Source: Aureimonas phyllosphaerae
GTDB taxonomy: Bacteria; Pseudomonadota; Alphaproteobacteria; Rhizobiales; Rhizobiaceae
DNA: 42,930 nt
Reading direction: 5' to 3'
Assembly: GCF_900113065.1 (NCBI RefSeq)
Contig: NZ_FOOA01000025.1
Span: 1-42,930, forward strand
Part shown: positions 32,963-39,603 of the stretch, piece by piece
Layout: every line of letters starts with the position of its first letter
How positions within the stretch are numbered: the stretch's first letter is position 1
The notes under the pieces: generated by a model
What the model was told of the DNA's origin: nothing
The model's database searches: none
What the model saw: only the letters and a program-made list of their open reading frames with translations
Position numbers and translations under genes: made by a program

Positions 32963-32991
32963 ATATTCGATAATCGAACAGAGCAAGTCAA
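32963..32991 (-). promoter_or_regulatory. Promoter for Cro-like gene and leftward operon, with operator
   Basis: On the minus strand TTGACT (32991-32986), a 17-bp spacer and GAATAT (32968-32963) form a promoter. The spacer holds the dyad TGTTCGATTATCGAATA (32980-32964). The Cro-like ATG lies about seven bases after the -10 box, so the transcript may be leaderless. Repressor bound to the dyad would block RNA polymerase. Confidence 0.6.
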
Positions 32992-33033
32992 TCGATCATG
33001 TTCGATTTTAGCTCAGGACGAGCTTTCGCATCG

Positions 33034-33050
33034 TGTGCGAAAAACGAACA
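33034..33050. promoter_or_regulatory. Operator-like dyad over repressor start
   Basis: TGTGCGAAAAACGAACA matches the consensus TRTTCGA-N3-TCGAAYA at 12 of 14 half-site positions. It ends at the A of the repressor ATG, so binding would repress the repressor gene itself or a promoter just upstream. The region also holds an overlapping TTCGCA-N5-TGCGAA inverted repeat (33025-33041). Confidence 0.55.
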
Positions 33051-33739
33051 TGCGCAACAATCCGTATCACGATTGGTTCGTCGAGCAGCTGGCCAAGTCA
33101 GGAAAGAGCCAGTCCGAGCTCGCGCGTCACATGGGCTTGAAGCCGTCCATGGTGAACAAGATCGTTCACGGGACGAGAAAGCTCTCCAGCTCAGAGGTAG
33201 CAGACGCTGCGTCATTCTTCGGCCAATCTGCTCCGAGCTTCGACGAAGTCCGGGAGAGTGGGGGACTGCGGTCCGTCGTCGTAGTGGGCCGGGTTGAGGC
33301 TGGAGCGTTCCGCGAAGTCGACGATATGATCGATGACAGCGAGCGTGAAGAGATCGCGCTACCCGCCGATAATCTCTTCCCGAACGCTCGCATCATGGCG
33401 TTCGACGTCATTGGGGACTCGATGAATGCTCTCAAGCCGCGCCCCATTTTGGAAGGCGACCGGGTGATTGCCGTCGCTTACGAGGACATCGCGCATCTCA
33501 AGCCCTTGCGGGATGGCCTCGTTGTAGTGGTAGAGCGGTCTCACAATAGCGGGATGATGCGCGAGTGGTCGGTCAAGCAGCTTGAGATCTTCGACGACCA
33601 TTACGAGTTTCATCCGCGGTCGAGCAATCGGAAGCACAAGCCGATCCTTGTGGAACGCGACCTCAGCGCCGACGACGGCACGACCGTCGAGATCATTGCC
33701 GTCGTTCGACGCGTCGTGAACGACATCCAGTTCAACTAA
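33050..33739 (+). CDS. CI/LexA-like S24 repressor
   Basis: 229 residues from ATG 33050; no good ribosome site, so it may be leaderless. The N-terminal helix-turn-helix (VEQLAKSGKSQSELARHMGLKPSMVNKIVHGTRKLSSSEV, residues about 11-50) is followed by an S24 peptidase: cleavage site Ala84-Gly85 in GRVEAGAF, nucleophile Ser124 in GDSM, and a candidate general base Lys176 in EWSVKQLE. These imply RecA-stimulated self-cleavage in the SOS response, leading to induction. Divergent from the Cro-like gene. It likely binds the four dyads around it. Confidence 0.88.
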   Translation: MRNNPYHDWFVEQLAKSGKSQSELARHMGLKPSMVNKIVHGTRKLSSSEVADAASFFGQSAPSFDEVRESGGLRSVVVVGRVEAGAFREVDDMIDDSEREEIALPADNLFPNARIMAFDVIGDSMNALKPRPILEGDRVIAVAYEDIAHLKPLRDGLVVVVERSHNSGMMREWSVKQLEIFDDHYEFHPRSSNRKHKPILVERDLSADDGTTVEIIAVVRRVVNDIQFN

Positions 33740-33969
33740 GCTGCGATTGCACCGAGCACCTTGACGGCAACGATGGTCCCGACCGGGCTATCGCACTCTC
33801 GGCATATGAAGCGCTGTCTATCCAACAGTCCACTTTCAACCAACTCGTCCACGGTCGTCGGCGAATCGTCGCAAGCCTCTGGCGTAAGCGTCCGTCTCAC
33901 GTCCTTTTTGCAGTTGAAACAACGGATGTGAACGCGGAACGAAGTGGGTAGGGGAACGTCTGCCGTCAC
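33736..33969 (-). CDS. Small zinc-ribbon protein (77 aa)
   Basis: 77 residues from GTG 33969, which has GAGGAG seven bases upstream; a GTG at 34026 lacks a ribosome site. The chain HIRCFNCKKDVRRTLTPEAC and RFICRECDSPVGTIVAVKVLG gives two C-x2-C pairs, a zinc ribbon. The gene is convergent with the repressor gene and the two stop codons overlap (33736-33739). Isolated on the minus strand in the control region, so it may be expressed from its own promoter within the operator cluster. Function unknown. Confidence 0.65.
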   Translation of the reverse strand: MTADVPLPTSFRVHIRCFNCKKDVRRTLTPEACDDSPTTVDELVESGLLDRQRFICRECDSPVGTIVAVKVLGAIAA

Positions 33970-34036
33970 GTTTGTTCTCCTCTTGTTCTCCTTCCCTTGT
34001 GCCGCCTTTGCAGGCCGAGAGTCCACCCGTCATCGT

Positions 34037-34055
34037 TGTGAATAGCTGTGCATAA
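34037..34055. promoter_or_regulatory. DnaA-box-like pair
   Basis: TGTGCATAA (34047-34055) fits the DnaA box consensus TGTGNAWAA, and TGTGAATAG ten bases earlier (34037-34045) differs at one position. The two start exactly one helical turn apart. They lie in a locally AT-rich gap beside two repressor-operator dyads. The phage encodes a DnaA domain IV-like protein, which makes the pair worth testing as a binding site. Confidence 0.4.
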
Positions 34056-34062
34056 GCCGGTT

Positions 34063-34079
34063 TGTTCTTTTTTCGAATA
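34063..34079. promoter_or_regulatory. Operator-like dyad upstream of rightward promoter
   Basis: TGTTCTTTTTTCGAATA matches the operator consensus at 12 of 14 half-site positions (right half perfect). Its centre is 36 bp from that of the dyad in the rightward promoter, which would suit cooperative binding of repressor dimers. Confidence 0.5.
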
Positions 34080-34086
34080 AAGGCGC

Positions 34087-34116
34087 TTGACGAGTATCTG
34101 TTCGATATTCGAATAT
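34087..34116 (+). promoter_or_regulatory. Rightward promoter with operator
   Basis: TTGACG (34087-34092), an 18-bp spacer and GAATAT (34111-34116). The spacer and -10 hold TGTTCGATATTCGAATA (34099-34115). The block from TCTGTTCGAT to TCGAATAT differs from the leftward promoter only by two swapped central bases. It drives the plus-strand operon starting at 34147, with a predicted leader of about 25 bases. Confidence 0.6.
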
Positions 34117-34146
34117 GCCTCCATCCTCATTGGATCGGAGCATCCC

Positions 34147-34497
34147 ATGCCCCTCCCCCTTCTGCAGACCGCCGAGCCGACCGCTGCCTCCCACGGTCGG
34201 CTCGGCGCCGACGCGCGCCCTACCGTTCCCCCCGTGCCGGCAGGGCGCGCGTCGGAAACCTATGATCAGGCTGATGCCTGGTCGGAGGACGTCGTCCGCC
34301 GCGAGTTCGGCGATCCGTCGGGGCTCGGCTTCGGCTTCGCCGATCCAGGCGAAATGGAACGCCGTGGCCGCGAGGAGTTCTGGCCGGAAGCCAGCCGCCT
34401 TGACCCGGCGACGATGCTGGCGATCGCTGCCTACTCGGCCTGCGTCGTGATCGCCGCCATCGTCGCCTACCCGTTCGTTTCGGACTGGCTCCGCTGA
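34147..34497 (+). CDS. Small C-terminally anchored membrane protein (116 aa)
   Basis: 116 residues; ATG at 34147 with GGAG eight bases upstream, about 30 bp after the rightward promoter. The chain is acidic and polar (YDQADAWSEDVVRREFGDPSGLGFGFADPGEMERRGREEFW) and ends with a membrane segment (MLAIAAYSACVVIAAIVAYPFVSDW, residues about 90-114). It is the first gene of the small-gene cassette. It could act at the inner membrane against superinfection or host defence, by analogy with other early small phage proteins only. Confidence 0.65.
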   Translation: MPLPLLQTAEPTAASHGRLGADARPTVPPVPAGRASETYDQADAWSEDVVRREFGDPSGLGFGFADPGEMERRGREEFWPEASRLDPATMLAIAAYSACVVIAAIVAYPFVSDWLR

Positions 34498-34634
34498 TGC
34501 GCGCCTATCTCCGCGAACTCTGCTCGCTGGCGGCCGTCGGCCTGTTCATGGTCGGCTTCGTCGCACTCAGCGCCATCGTCGTCGAAGGCCGCGACGTGGC
34601 GCACGGCGTCGCGCTCGCCGAGGCCCGGCCATGA
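34497..34634 (+). CDS. 45-residue membrane peptide
   Basis: Overlaps the preceding stop (TGATG at 34495-34499) and the next start (ATGA at 34631-34634). The product is MRAYLRELCSLAAVGLFMVG followed by FVALSAIVVEGRDVAHGVALAEARP, with one membrane segment from about residue 10 to 29. Fits exactly in the coupled chain of small genes, so it is probably translated. Function unknown. Confidence 0.55.
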   Translation: MRAYLRELCSLAAVGLFMVGFVALSAIVVEGRDVAHGVALAEARP

Positions 34635-34909
34635 CCGACTTCCGTGTCGAGGCCCATTCCGGTCGCGTGATGCTCTTCAAGATGAAGTCGGCCGAGGACG
34701 AACGCGATCGGCACGTCGCCACGATGACGCCCGGTGAAAGTGTGGCCCTCGGGTCCGGCCTGATCGAGCTCGCCGCCATCGCCCGCACGCAGTCCGCGGA
34801 CAAGGATCAGGCGCGACGCGCCCAGCTGTCCTACGACATCGCCGACACCGAGACGAAGCTCGCCACGCTTCGTCGCGAGCTTTCGAGCATGGACGGAGGA
34901 TCCCTGTGA
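34631..34909 (+). CDS. Small phage protein with coiled-coil tail (92 aa)
   Basis: 92 residues; start overlaps the membrane peptide stop (ATGA). The N-terminal half is beta-like (FRVEAHSGRVMLFKMKSAEDERDRHVATMTPGES), and residues about 55-85 (ARTQSADKDQARRAQLSYDIADTETKLATLRREL) form a helical coiled coil. No enzyme motif. Member of the early cassette; no family recognised. Confidence 0.62.
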   Translation: MTDFRVEAHSGRVMLFKMKSAEDERDRHVATMTPGESVALGSGLIELAAIARTQSADKDQARRAQLSYDIADTETKLATLRRELSSMDGGSL

Positions 34910-35184
34910 CCGCCGCCCTCACATCGGAGCAGCGCGTCCAGGCGCGCTCGGCGCTCGGCCTTGGCTTTGCGCCGAAGGTCTCTCAGCGCAACGAGGCACG
35001 CCCCCAACTCGGCGCGCACAGCTACGACGTCTGGCTCGGCATGGTCGCCGCCGGGCTCGCGGTCGAGTGCGAGACCACCGCGTTCTGGACGATCTTCCGC
35101 CTGACCCGTGCCGGCGCCGATGCCGCACTCGAGGCCGGCGAGAGCCTCGATCCGCGTCATTTCCCGCCGATCGGCGCGCACTGA
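34906..35184 (+). CDS. Small phage protein (92 aa)
   Basis: GTG at 34906 overlaps the upstream stop (GTGA) and follows GGAGGA by six bases. The product contains RPQLGAHSYDVWLGMVAAGLAVECETTAFWTIFRLTRAGADAALEAGESLDPRHFPPIG, which looks like a small alpha/beta domain with a winged-helix-like end. No known family. Coupled in the early cassette. Confidence 0.6.
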   Translation: MTAALTSEQRVQARSALGLGFAPKVSQRNEARPQLGAHSYDVWLGMVAAGLAVECETTAFWTIFRLTRAGADAALEAGESLDPRHFPPIGAH

Positions 35185-35381
35185 TGCCGACCTTCCGCGT
35201 CCACTTCGACACCGGCGAGGTCTTCGTCGTCGAGGCAGAAAGCCCCGAAGACGCACGCCGGAAGGCGCAAAACCGCAGCGAGCCGCGCCTCAGCGACCGC
35301 GAGCGGATCACCAGCATCAAGCTGGACCGCACGGCCCGGCATCAGTCCCGCCGCGAAACGCGGCTCACCCGCTTCCGCTGA
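35184..35381 (+). CDS. Small basic protein (65 aa)
   Basis: 65 residues; ATG at 35184 overlaps the upstream stop by one base (TGATG). The first half (MPTFRVHFDTGEVFVVEAES) is a two-stranded beta unit followed by PEDARRKAQNRSEP and an Arg-rich tail (DRTARHQSRRETRLTRFR). The strongly basic tail suggests nucleic acid binding. Function unknown. Confidence 0.6.
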   Translation: MPTFRVHFDTGEVFVVEAESPEDARRKAQNRSEPRLSDRERITSIKLDRTARHQSRRETRLTRFR

Positions 35382-35394
35382 AAGGAACCGACCG

Positions 35395-35670
35395 ATGACC
35401 GAAGGTCAGCACATCATCGCGCGCGCCAAGGCATTCGCCGCCCACCACGCCGCTCTCGCCATCCCCTCCAAGGTGGAGCGCCCTGTCGCTGACGGGCCCT
35501 CGCCCGTCGCCCGGCGCATCGCCGACGACATGCTCGACATCGCCGGCACCTCCGCCTGCGTCGTCGAGGAGGACCTCCTCCTCCGCGGCTGGAACCGCGA
35601 GGATCTTCGCGTGCACGGCGCCGAGGCCCGCGAGATCGCCAACGCTGTCGCCGAGCGGAGCGCCCAGTGA
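35395..35670 (+). CDS. Small helical protein (91 aa)
   Basis: 91 residues; ATG at 35395 has AAGGAA about ten bases upstream. Mostly helical (IIARAKAFAAHHAALAIPSK and RRIADDMLDIAGTSACVVEEDLLLRGWNREDLRVHGAEAREIANAVAERSA). No membrane segment. Part of the coupled cassette; its end overlaps the next gene (GTGA). No family recognised. Confidence 0.6.
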   Translation: MTEGQHIIARAKAFAAHHAALAIPSKVERPVADGPSPVARRIADDMLDIAGTSACVVEEDLLLRGWNREDLRVHGAEAREIANAVAERSAQ

Positions 35671-36164
35671 GCGCCGCCGCCTGGAACCCGGTCGTGCAGT
35701 GGACGCCAAAGCATCTGGTGGACGAGGTCACGCCGCCGCCGCGCGATAGCCCCAGCGCTTGGATCGTCGGCCTCGCGCCCGCGAGCACGCTCTACGTCAT
35801 CGCCGGCTTCGACGACGACGCGGAACTCGGCGAGACGGCGACGACCTGCGCCGTTGGCGAGACGATGATGTTTAAGCCCTACCGCGAGTTCAACTCGATC
35901 TACGTGACCGTCCAGCCCGACGGCTCGTGGGACACAAGTGACCCGATCCGCGCGGAAGCTGATCACTTTGCCGACGAGAACGGCGACTTCATTGGCGGAT
36001 CGGTCTCTGAGGTCATCAGTCATTTCCAGAGCGCCGACGAGCGCCGCAACGAAGTCGCGGAGTTTCGCATCCATTCCTACCACTGGGGTAATGCGAAGCC
36101 GTTCCGTCTCGAAATATCTGCCGACACCGGCAAGGCGCACTTCAACCCGGTCGACGCCGGATGA
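35667..36164 (+). CDS. Acidic unknown protein (165 aa)
   Basis: 165 residues; GTG at 35667 overlaps the upstream stop (GTGA). The protein is acidic throughout, particularly the middle (YVTVQPDGSWDTSDPIRAEADHFADENGDFIGGSVSEVISHFQSADERRNEVAEFRIHS). It could mimic DNA by charge, a known trick of anti-restriction proteins, but no such family is recognised. Its stop overlaps the HD gene start (ATGA). Confidence 0.6.
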   Translation: MSAAAWNPVVQWTPKHLVDEVTPPPRDSPSAWIVGLAPASTLYVIAGFDDDAELGETATTCAVGETMMFKPYREFNSIYVTVQPDGSWDTSDPIRAEADHFADENGDFIGGSVSEVISHFQSADERRNEVAEFRIHSYHWGNAKPFRLEISADTGKAHFNPVDAG

Positions 36165-36832
36165 CCGCTTGGGCGCAGACACTGACGGGCCGTGCGCTCG
36201 ACTTCGCCGAGCCGACGATCGCGCGCGAGCATCTGTTCGGCGAGGTGGCGCACGGTCTGGCGACGGTGAACCGCTACGCCGGGCAGCTGGCGATGCCGCT
36301 CTCGGTGGCGCAGCACTCGGTGATGATGGCCGAGGCGGCGTTCGACGAGACCGACGACGTCGAGCTCGCCGCGTTCTGCCTGCTCCACGATGCGCACGAG
36401 GCCTACTTCGGCGACTGGCCGAGCCCGGCGCAGGAGGCCGTCGGCGAGGCGATGGCGCGTCAGGCGGTCTCGGCAGGCATCAACGCGCTCGCGGCCGAAG
36501 CCCTGCGCATTCGCCATCGCCGCGGCATCGCCGAGGTCAAAGCGACGCTCGACCGGGCCGTGATGGAGGCTGCCGGCCTCTCCTACACGCGCTTCCAGAT
36601 GCGAGGTGCGGAGGTTCATGAGTTCGACGTCCGCATGCTGCGCACGGAGCGTGACGCCCTGATGCCGCGCCCGCCGCGCGCTTGGGCGGCTGTCATCGAG
36701 GGCGCACGGCGCCTCGTCGTCCGCTCCAACCCCCGCTTCAAGTGCTGGGCCTGGCCGGAAGCCGAGGACCGCTTCCGCGGAGCCCTCGCCCGTCTCTGCC
36801 CCCTCACCGAACCCGCCGCGCTGACGGCCTGA
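36161..36832 (+). CDS. HD-domain phosphohydrolase
   Basis: 223 residues, start overlapping the previous stop (ATGA). The HD metal-binding pattern is present: 'MPLSVAQHSVMMAEAA' (first His), 'FCLLHDAHEAYFGDWPSPAQEAV' (HD and downstream acidic residues) and a further 'FQMRGAEVHEFDVRML' helix. The YfbR-like group removes phosphate from deoxynucleoside monophosphates; phage versions may tune the nucleotide pool or recycle host DNA. Residues 1-30 (TLTGRALDFAEPTIAREHLFGEVAHGLATVNRYAG) match the family opening. Substrate not determined. Confidence 0.8.
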   Translation: MTAWAQTLTGRALDFAEPTIAREHLFGEVAHGLATVNRYAGQLAMPLSVAQHSVMMAEAAFDETDDVELAAFCLLHDAHEAYFGDWPSPAQEAVGEAMARQAVSAGINALAAEALRIRHRRGIAEVKATLDRAVMEAAGLSYTRFQMRGAEVHEFDVRMLRTERDALMPRPPRAWAAVIEGARRLVVRSNPRFKCWAWPEAEDRFRGALARLCPLTEPAALTA

Positions 36833-36845
36833 CAGGAGGAAGTCC

Positions 36846-37184
36846 ATGAAGATCGTCCGCGAGCCGCAGGTGTTGCTCGGAATGCTGGAAGGCGGCGAGT
36901 TCGTCGGCAAGCTGCAGCATGAACTGTCCGACACGCTGCGCGCACTGGCTGAGAGTGCCGGCCCGAAGGGCAAGGCGTCCGGCCACGTTACGGTGAAGAT
37001 GGCGCTGAAGGTCGAGGCCGGCATGGTGACGATCACGCCCGAACTCACCTCGAAGAAGCCCAAGGAGGAGTTCGGCCCGTCCACCTTCTGGGTGACCGAG
37101 GACGGCGAGCTTTCTACCCAGCATCCCCGTCAGACCGACATGTTCTCCGGCCCCCGCGACGCCAGCGACCGCGAGTTCGGCTGA
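36846..37184 (+). CDS. Small protein with C-terminal clamp-binding motif (112 aa)
   Basis: 112 residues; ATG at 36846 follows GGAGGA. The N-terminal two thirds (EPQVLLGMLEGGEFVGKLQHELSDTLRALAES, then a beta-like VTVKMALKVEAGMVTITPEL) are probably folded, and the end is a polar tail (STQHPRQTDMFSGPRDASDREFG). QTDMF at residues 96-100 fits the clamp-binding consensus Q-x-[S/D]-[L/M]-F; E. coli DnaE uses QADMF. The gene is followed by DUF2303 and the phage beta clamp. Its conserved role is unknown. Confidence 0.68.
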   Translation: MKIVREPQVLLGMLEGGEFVGKLQHELSDTLRALAESAGPKGKASGHVTVKMALKVEAGMVTITPELTSKKPKEEFGPSTFWVTEDGELSTQHPRQTDMFSGPRDASDREFG

Positions 37185-37219
37185 CCCCTTCCCGCCTGCC
37201 AACCTGAGAGGAGGCCACC

Positions 37220-38254
37220 ATGGCCGAGACCACCACGCCCACGCCGATGAACGAACCGATCGTCGGCGAAGCCCTGCGGCTGGAGACCATCCGCATCGAC
37301 GGCGACGCGGTCGAGAAGCTCGCATCGCTCGGCAGTCGCGCCACGGGTGTCGAGATCGAATGGATCGACACCCCCGCCGAGCTGCTGGGCCTGCCTGACA
37401 GCTTCCCCGTGGCCGTCGTTCACGGCGACAAGCCCGAGGTACGCAGCATCAAGGCGCTCGCCGACGAGTACCGCCTCTATCCCGAGTTCCGCCGAGGCGT
37501 GGCTCAGGTCGGCGACGTCGCAAGCCTGATCGACCTCCTCAACCGGCAGAAGCTGGAATCGTCCGTCGTCTTCGCGATCTCGGACTGGAAGAAGCCTTCG
37601 CTGACGGCCGTCGTCGACTATCACGACCTGGCGCGGCGCGACGGCCGTGGTGACGCCAACTGGGGCAAGCACCGCCTGCACTACGCCTTCCCCTTCTCCG
37701 ACGAGTGGAGGACCTGGCTCGCGCACGACGGCAAGCCGATGGACCAGGCCGAGTTCGCCGAGTTCGTCGAGGAGCGCGCGCCCGACATGATCGCGCTCGT
37801 CGAGGCCGAGAACGCGCACCACGCCCGCGAACTCCAGGTCGACCGCATCGGCTCGCCCATCCAGATATTCGAACTCGCCCGCGGCCTCGAAATCAACGTC
37901 GGCGGCAAGGTGAAGCAAAACATCAAGCTTCAGTCGGGCGAGGCGAAGATCAGCTTCGAGGAAAGTCACACCGGTCGAGACGGCGCGCCCATCACCGTGC
38001 CGGGCGCCTTCGCCCTGTCGATCCCGCTTTTCTACAACGAAGAGCCGATCACGATCCCCGTCCGCCTGCGCTATCGCCTCATCGGCGGCGCGATCGTCTG
38101 GACCTACAAGCTCTTCCGCGTCGATCGCCTCGTCGCCGAAGCGGTGAAGCTCGCGAAGGACGAGGTCCGCGAGAAGACCGGCCTGCCGGTTTACGAGGGC
38201 GCCCCCGAGATGTTGGCCGACGGCCGCATCCTGACCGGCGCCGGCGGAGCCTGA
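37220..38254 (+). CDS. DUF2303 protein
   Basis: 344 residues; ATG at 37220 after AGGAGG. Recognised as the DUF2303/YfdQ family of phages: 'LPDSFPVAVVHGDKPEVRSIKALADEYRLYPEFRRGVAQVGDVASLIDLLNRQK' (residues about 60-110), 'SLTAVVDYHD' and 'WGKHRLHYAFPFSDEWRTWLAHDGKPMDQAEFAEFVEE', then 'GGKVKQNIKLQSGEAKISFEESHTGRDGAPITVPGAFALSIPLFYNEE'. The biochemical role is unknown; it is commonly next to recombination or replication genes. Three bp before the clamp gene. Confidence 0.85.
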   Translation: MAETTTPTPMNEPIVGEALRLETIRIDGDAVEKLASLGSRATGVEIEWIDTPAELLGLPDSFPVAVVHGDKPEVRSIKALADEYRLYPEFRRGVAQVGDVASLIDLLNRQKLESSVVFAISDWKKPSLTAVVDYHDLARRDGRGDANWGKHRLHYAFPFSDEWRTWLAHDGKPMDQAEFAEFVEERAPDMIALVEAENAHHARELQVDRIGSPIQIFELARGLEINVGGKVKQNIKLQSGEAKISFEESHTGRDGAPITVPGAFALSIPLFYNEEPITIPVRLRYRLIGGAIVWTYKLFRVDRLVAEAVKLAKDEVREKTGLPVYEGAPEMLADGRILTGAGGA

Positions 38255-38257
38255 TCG

Positions 38258-39400
38258 ATGTCCGTCGCCTTCACCGTTCCCCAAGACGTTCTTCTCCGCC
38301 TCGTCTCGCGCGTCGAGCTCGTGATCGAGAAGCGCAACACGATCCCCATCCTGTCCAACGTCCTGGTTTCGGCGAACGGCGACGGCTCGCTCTCCGTCGA
38401 AGGCACCGACCTCGATATCTGGATCCGGATGGAAGCCGATCCCGGTGCGGCCGACGTGTCGGTCCCCGGATCGACCACCGTTCCCGCCGGGCTGCTGAAG
38501 GACATCCTCCGCAAGCTCGGCAAGGGCGACGTGCGCTTCGCCAACGACGGACGCTTCGCGACCATCACCAGCGGCAAGGCGCGATTCAACCTCAACGAGC
38601 TGCCGCCGGAGGACTTCCCCGACATCACCGGCGTGAATGCCAAGCAGGCGTCCGAGTTCGAGGTCTGGCCGGGTTCGCTCACCGCGATCCTGTCGGACGT
38701 CGGCTTCGCGACGTCGACCGAGGAGACCCGCTACTACCTCAACGGCGTCTATCTGCACCCGGTCGAGGTCGACGGCGTCCACAAGCTCGCGGCCGTTGCG
38801 ACCGATGGGCATCGCCTGTCGAAGCTCGTGCAGGGCGTCGAGGGCGAGATCGCCGAGATGAAAGGCGTGATCGTCCACAACAAAACGCTTCGCCTGTTCA
38901 AGTCGATGGCCGAGTGGTGCCCGGAGGGCGAGCGCGTCGCGATCACCTGCGACGAGTTCAAGGTGATGTTCTCCGCCGGCGGATTCCGCCTGGTGTCGAA
39001 GCTGATCGACGGCACCTTTCCGGACTACACGCGCGTCATCCCGGGCGGCAACCCGAACAGCTTCATTGTATCGCCTGCCGCGCTGCGCGCCGCGGTCGAC
39101 CGTGTGTCCACTGTGTCGTCGGAGCGCGGCCGCGCCGCGACCTTCGGCATCGACAACGAGCGGCTCGACCTCACCGTCCGCTCACCCGACGCCGGCGAGG
39201 CGCGCGAGGAACTCACGATCCAGTCCGCCGGGGACTTCGCGCTCGAGATCGGCTTCAACGCGAAATACGTCGTCGACGTGCTCGCGACCTTCGAGGCCGA
39301 GACTCTCCGCTTCGCCCTCGGCGACGCCGGCTCCCCCGCGCTGATCACCAACCCCGCCGACGCGAGCCGCCTCGTCGTGCTGATGCCGATGAGGGTGTGA
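38258..39400 (+). CDS. dnaN: Phage-encoded DNA polymerase III beta clamp (DnaN)
   Basis: 380 residues, the usual length of bacterial beta clamps. Three repeated domains are seen: 'QDVLLRLVSRVELVIEKRNTIPILSNVLVSA' (domain 1 start), 'ILSDVGFATSTEETRYYLNGVYLHPVE' with 'LAAVATDGHRLSKL' (domain 2), and 'AALRAAVDRVSTVSSERGRAATFGIDNERLDLTVRSPDAGEAREEL' (domain 3). The C-terminal end 'ALITNPADASRLVVLMPMRV' is the typical 'P-M-R-V/L' tail that lines the partner-binding pocket. It forms a ring around DNA for polymerase. Phages seldom carry a complete clamp of this type. Confidence 0.93.
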   Translation: MSVAFTVPQDVLLRLVSRVELVIEKRNTIPILSNVLVSANGDGSLSVEGTDLDIWIRMEADPGAADVSVPGSTTVPAGLLKDILRKLGKGDVRFANDGRFATITSGKARFNLNELPPEDFPDITGVNAKQASEFEVWPGSLTAILSDVGFATSTEETRYYLNGVYLHPVEVDGVHKLAAVATDGHRLSKLVQGVEGEIAEMKGVIVHNKTLRLFKSMAEWCPEGERVAITCDEFKVMFSAGGFRLVSKLIDGTFPDYTRVIPGGNPNSFIVSPAALRAAVDRVSTVSSERGRAATFGIDNERLDLTVRSPDAGEAREELTIQSAGDFALEIGFNAKYVVDVLATFEAETLRFALGDAGSPALITNPADASRLVVLMPMRV

Positions 39401-39402
39401 CG

Positions 39403-39603
39403 ATGAGCGCCACGCCCGTTCTCGACCGAATCCGCCGTATCGAAGACGCCCTTGCCGAAGCTCTGCGCCAGCAGGGCGCCGACGTCGAGAACTATCACGG
39501 CGATCTCATTGCCTTCATCGACTTCGAAGGACTGATGCTCGCGAACCGCCCAGCGGTCGACGTCACACGCTTGGCGAAAGACGTGGAGCGGGCGCTGTCA
39601 TGA
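39403..39603 (+). CDS. Small protein downstream of clamp (66 aa)
   Basis: 66 residues; ATG at 39403 two bases after the clamp stop. The product (MSATPVLDRIRRIEDALAEALRQQG, ... VDVTRLAKDVERALS) is helical with a short hydrophobic middle (IAFIDFEGLML). No motif recognised. Coupled to the next gene by ATGA. Confidence 0.58.
   Translation: MSATPVLDRIRRIEDALAEALRQQGADVENYHGDLIAFIDFEGLMLANRPAVDVTRLAKDVERALS

Noticed and set aside
32678-33739. 353-residue reading of the repressor
   Set aside because: Would run through the divergent promoter and the Cro-like gene; homology-like features begin at the ATG at 33050.
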